Source of the DNA: an uncultured Porphyromonas sp.
GTDB taxonomy: Bacteria; Bacteroidota; Bacteroidia; Bacteroidales; Porphyromonadaceae
DNA: 25,739 nucleotides
Assembly: GCA_900539155.1 (NCBI GenBank)
Contig: UQBE01000031.1
Location: 1 to 25,739 of the forward strand
Reading direction: 5' to 3'
Part shown: positions 22,699 to 25,739 of the stretch, one piece after another
Position numbering within the stretch: the stretch's first letter is position 1
Layout: every line of letters begins with the position of its first letter
Notes under the pieces: generated by a model
Seen by the model: only the letters and a program-made list of their open reading frames with translations
What the model was told of the DNA's origin: nothing
Databases searched by the model: none
Made by a program: the position numbers and the translations under genes

Positions 22699-24032
22699 TT
22701 ATTGCTGGTGCTGGCGAAGTGGGCACCCACCTAGCCTATAAGCTATCAGGTGAAGAGCAGCAGTCCACGACACTCATCGACTCGGACAAGGAGCTACTGC
22801 GTCGCGTCCAACGCAAGTTTGACGCCTACACCATCGTGGGGGACCCAACGAAGCTTGAGGACCTACAGCTCACCGAGGTGCACGACTGCGACCTCTTCGT
22901 GAGCGTGATGCCTGGCGAGGCTGAGAATCTGCTCGCCTGTATGCTAGCAGCGCAACTGGGTGCCAAGCGAACTATCGCTCGTATCAATAATCACCGCTAC
23001 CTGGCGGATCACTATCGTCGCTTCTTCGGGAGTCTCGGTATCGACCAGCTCATCTACCCCGAGGAGCTAGCCGCTGAGGAGATAGCCAACAGCTTCAAGC
23101 ACCCCTGGGCGAGAGTCTATGTAGAGTTGCTCAACGGGGCTTTCGTCCTCGTGGGGGTCAAGGTGCGCAAGGGTAGCATCCTCGTAGGGCGTCCGCTGAG
23201 CTGGACCAAGGAGCTTGGCGACAAAGCCTTTCACGTGGTCTCCATCAAGCGAGGCGAGGAGACGCTCATACCTGATGGTCAGACCATCATAGAGCATGGC
23301 GACGTCGTCTTCTTCACCTGTCTCAACAAAGACATCGACCTCGTCCGCCAGTACTGCGACAAAGACCAGCGTCCCGTGAAGCGCGTGGTCATCCTCGGCG
23401 GAAGTCTCATCGCACTGCGCACCGTCTCCAAGGCTCCCAGTAACATAGACTTTCACCTCATCGAGCGCGACCTCGAGCGCATCAAGGAGATTGAGGACGA
23501 AATCCCCTCTAATGTCAAGCTCTACGATGGTGATGGTCGTGACCTTACACTCATATCCGAGATTGGACTGGACGAGGAGAGCATCTTTGTGGCACTAACG
23601 GAGAACTCCGAGACCAATATCCTCGCCTGCCTTGCTGCCAAGCGTTTTCAGGTCGCCAAGACCATTGCCAAGGAGGAAAACATCGACTACATCCCCCTCG
23701 CCGAGAAGCTCGACATCGGAACTATCATCAATAAGAAGGTGATTGCCGCCGGCAACATCTTTCATGCGCTCCTCGGCTCCGACACAAAGACTGTCAAGTC
23801 TCTCACCGTCGCCCACACCGACGTTGCTGAGCTACAGGCCAAGAGTGGCTCCTCCATCACCCAGCGTCCAGTCAAGGAGCTAGACATCCCTCAGGGCATC
23901 ACCCTCGGTGGTCTCGTACGCAATGGCGTCCCGATGCTCATCGATGGTAATATGGAGATACAGCCCTACGACAGCGTCGTGGTCTTCTGTACCAATACAC
24001 CTATGGAGCAACTCTCTAAGCTCTTTGACTAA
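22689..24032 (+). CDS. trkA: Trk system potassium uptake protein TrkA
   Basis: TrkA is the cytoplasmic nucleotide-binding gating ring for the TrkH/TrkG potassium channel. The 447-residue product contains two tandem RCK halves, each a Rossmann TrkA_N domain and a TrkA_C domain. The first has the nucleotide motif GAGEVG (7-12) and TLIDSD. In the second, the glycine loop is altered to GGSLIA, which suggests that nucleotide binding is weakened there. It overlaps the dxs 3' end and is followed after 75 bp by trkH, its membrane partner. The dxs-trkA pairing is a positional link only. Confidence 0.94.
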   Translation: MRIVIAGAGEVGTHLAYKLSGEEQQSTTLIDSDKELLRRVQRKFDAYTIVGDPTKLEDLQLTEVHDCDLFVSVMPGEAENLLACMLAAQLGAKRTIARINNHRYLADHYRRFFGSLGIDQLIYPEELAAEEIANSFKHPWARVYVELLNGAFVLVGVKVRKGSILVGRPLSWTKELGDKAFHVVSIKRGEETLIPDGQTIIEHGDVVFFTCLNKDIDLVRQYCDKDQRPVKRVVILGGSLIALRTVSKAPSNIDFHLIERDLERIKEIEDEIPSNVKLYDGDGRDLTLISEIGLDEESIFVALTENSETNILACLAAKRFQVAKTIAKEENIDYIPLAEKLDIGTIINKKVIAAGNIFHALLGSDTKTVKSLTVAHTDVAELQAKSGSSITQRPVKELDIPQGITLGGLVRNGVPMLIDGNMEIQPYDSVVVFCTNTPMEQLSKLFD

Positions 24033-24107
24033 AGAGACACTCCCGGCTACAAGTCCACCGAAGCCCCTTGCGAATCTTCAAGAAATCTATTTGACGAAAG
24101 TAAGTTC

Positions 24108-25562
24108 ATGAGACGTATCAACCTACCCTTCGTAGGGAGCATCGTGGGAGCTATGTGCCTCATCGAGTGCATCTTCCTGCTCCTCTGCGTTGCGGTCTCT
24201 CTCCTCATGCGAGACCACGCCGTGGCTCCCCTCTTGATTACACTGGGCTGTGCGCTGCTAGTCGGTCTAGGCTGCCTCTGGTTCGGACGGCGCAAGTATA
24301 GCGACAAGCTCGGGCGGCGTGAGGCGATGCTTGCCGTGACCATGACCTGGGTCGTGGTCGCACTCATTGGGATGATTCCCTTTCTCGTCGGGGGTTACTT
24401 GCCACGCTTTAGCAATGCGCTCTTCGAGTCCGTCTCGGGCTTCACCACTACGGGCGCATCCACCTTTACATCGGTAGAGCATCTCCCCAAGGGAATCCTC
24501 TTCTGGCGCTCCATCATACAGTGGCAGGGGGGTATCGGGATTGTCGTCTTCTCCCTAGCTCTCAGTCCGGTACTGGGCAAAGAAACTGGACTACTCTACC
24601 AAGCCGAAGTGACAGGTGTGGACCACGACCGCTTTATGCCACGAATTAAGGAGGTCGCCATACGACTGGCAGCTGTCTACAGTCTCCTGACACTGGTACT
24701 CATCGTACTGCTACGGCTCACGCCGATACCGTGGTTTGATGCTACTTGCATGGCTTTCACCTGTCTCTCGACAGGAGGCTTCTCCATCTATGACCAGCCC
24801 TTTGAGGTAATCAATAGTCCTTACTTCGAGACGATCCTGATGATCTTTATGGTGATCGGTGGCCTTAACATGACGCTCATTTACTTTGCCTTCAAGGGAC
24901 AAGTCAAGCAGCTCTTCAGGGATGAGCAGACACGCTGGTTCCTCGGCATCATCGTCGTCACAGCTACGCTCGTGACCCTACATCTTGTCATCAGCCAGAT
25001 ACAGCCTCATGTCGGCAAAGCACTCCGCGACGCTTTCTTTCAAATCATCTCGCTCATTACCACCACGGGATATCTCTATGCGGACTACGCCAGCTGGGGT
25101 CCCTTCTTCATGCTGTGCGGAATCTTCGTTATGCTGGTCTGTGGCTGCGCAGGCTCTACGGCAGGAGGGCTCAAGGTAATTCGCTTCGTCATCATGTCGA
25201 AGACACTTCCCAAGGAAATCGCCCACCGTGTCTCCCCGAGCCTCGTAGCACCACTGCGAATCAATGGCAAGAGCGTCCCCGACGAAGCGGTTTACAAGGT
25301 GATGGGATTCTTCTTTGGTTACATCGCGCTGATCTTCCTAGGCACCTTCTGTCTCACCTTCACGGGCAACGACTTCATCTCCGCTGGCACAGCCTCTGTA
25401 TCGGCCATCGGCAACGTGGGGCCCGCCTTTGGCGACTACGTCTTCAACTTCTCCAGCGCCTCTTCCTTTGACCTGCTCGTGCTGAGCTTCCTCATGCTGG
25501 CGGGTCGTCTCGAGCTCTTCACCGTGCTGAGCCTCTTCGCTCCAGCCTTCTGGCGGCGCTAA
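24108..25562 (+). CDS. trkH: Trk system potassium uptake channel TrkH
   Basis: TrkH is the K+-conducting inner-membrane subunit. The 484-residue product has four M1-P-M2 repeats. The selectivity-filter loops are recognisable as SVSGFTTTGAST, TCLSTGGFSIYD, SLITTTGYLYAD and SAIGNVGPAFGD, with the conserved glycine in each. GGIGIVVFSLALSPVLG and CGCAGSTAGGLKVIR are also typical. The start MRRINLP is an ATG 75 bp after trkA. This gap is short and without a recognised promoter, so trkA and trkH are probably one transcript with dxs. Confidence 0.95.
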   Translation: MRRINLPFVGSIVGAMCLIECIFLLLCVAVSLLMRDHAVAPLLITLGCALLVGLGCLWFGRRKYSDKLGRREAMLAVTMTWVVVALIGMIPFLVGGYLPRFSNALFESVSGFTTTGASTFTSVEHLPKGILFWRSIIQWQGGIGIVVFSLALSPVLGKETGLLYQAEVTGVDHDRFMPRIKEVAIRLAAVYSLLTLVLIVLLRLTPIPWFDATCMAFTCLSTGGFSIYDQPFEVINSPYFETILMIFMVIGGLNMTLIYFAFKGQVKQLFRDEQTRWFLGIIVVTATLVTLHLVISQIQPHVGKALRDAFFQIISLITTTGYLYADYASWGPFFMLCGIFVMLVCGCAGSTAGGLKVIRFVIMSKTLPKEIAHRVSPSLVAPLRINGKSVPDEAVYKVMGFFFGYIALIFLGTFCLTFTGNDFISAGTASVSAIGNVGPAFGDYVFNFSSASSFDLLVLSFLMLAGRLELFTVLSLFAPAFWRR

Positions 25563-25611
25563 GAGACCAATTTGTGAGGGGTAGCTACTGACGACAAAGC
25601 CCCCCCACTTT

Positions 25612-25739
25612 GACACAACGGATGCCCTCCGAGTTGACATCGGCTCGCAACATTGAGTACATATCAAAACGGCACTATGTCGGGGGGGAAAACGGATTCT
25701 CCACGTGGATATTTCGAAATATCCAGGTGGAGAATTTTT
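25612..25739 (+). repeat. Dispersed CCACGTGG element, copy C (cut by the window edge)
   Basis: GACACAACGGA at 25613-25623 is followed by the leader module (25641-25700, with GTACATATC and GTCGGG) and palindromes at 25701 and 25723 (CCAGGTGG), 22 bp apart. The order and orientation are the same as copy B, and the second palindrome carries the same C-to-G change. It lies 50 bp after the trkH stop and continues beyond the window. Confidence 0.88.

Overview
The window looks like a chromosomal segment of a Bacteroidota bacterium, most likely Porphyromonas or a close relative. The pointers are: the Bacteroidota promoter element TAnnTTTG in front of nearly every transcription unit, the general lack of Shine-Dalgarno sequences, a fused FeoA-FeoB iron transporter with a small Cys-rich partner, a sigma54-activator/LptE/TPR/SecG operon and a PASTA/RluD/Ddl/acyltransferase operon. 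Coding DNA is GC-rich and mostly housekeeping. The genus is an inference.

Layout. 1-376: repeat-rich DNA. 377-1672 (minus): an AAA/DUF4143 ATPase, visibly more AT-rich than its surroundings, lying between two copies of a 76-bp direct repeat made of 23-bp minisatellite units. 2043-3810 (minus): serS-smpB. 3995-6878 (minus): sigma54 activator, lptE, TPR-like protein, secG. 7118-7348: xseB, followed by a 22-bp tandem array. 7614-11579: PASTA protein, RluD-type pseudouridine synthase, D-Ala-D-Ala ligase, acyltransferase. 11666-13099: trigger factor. 13100-14667: a long non-coding stretch with a MITE-like element, tRNA-Met (minus), nested hairpins, a CCACGTGG palindrome array and a heptamer array. 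14668-17375: feoAB and its Cys-rich partner. 17498-18745: MFS transporter. 18770-20122: miaB. 20347-20511: a 54-residue 2[4Fe-4S] ferredoxin. 20797-25562: dxs, trkA, trkH. 25563-25739: another copy of the CCACGTGG element running off the window.

Working together. Most genes serve translation and protein quality (serS, smpB, rluD, miaB, tRNA, tig, secG), envelope building (lptE, ddl, acyltransferase, PASTA protein), iron and Fe-S metabolism (feoAB, ferredoxin, plus the Fe-S enzyme MiaB), isoprenoids (dxs) and potassium uptake (trkAH). The unusual content is between the genes: three unrelated tandem-repeat families with almost the same 22-23 bp period, a dispersed element seen three times whose CCACGTGG palindromes recur every 22 bp, and a palindromic putative operator shared by feoAB and the ferredoxin gene. 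Several promoters sit so close to their start codons that the mRNAs are probably leaderless.
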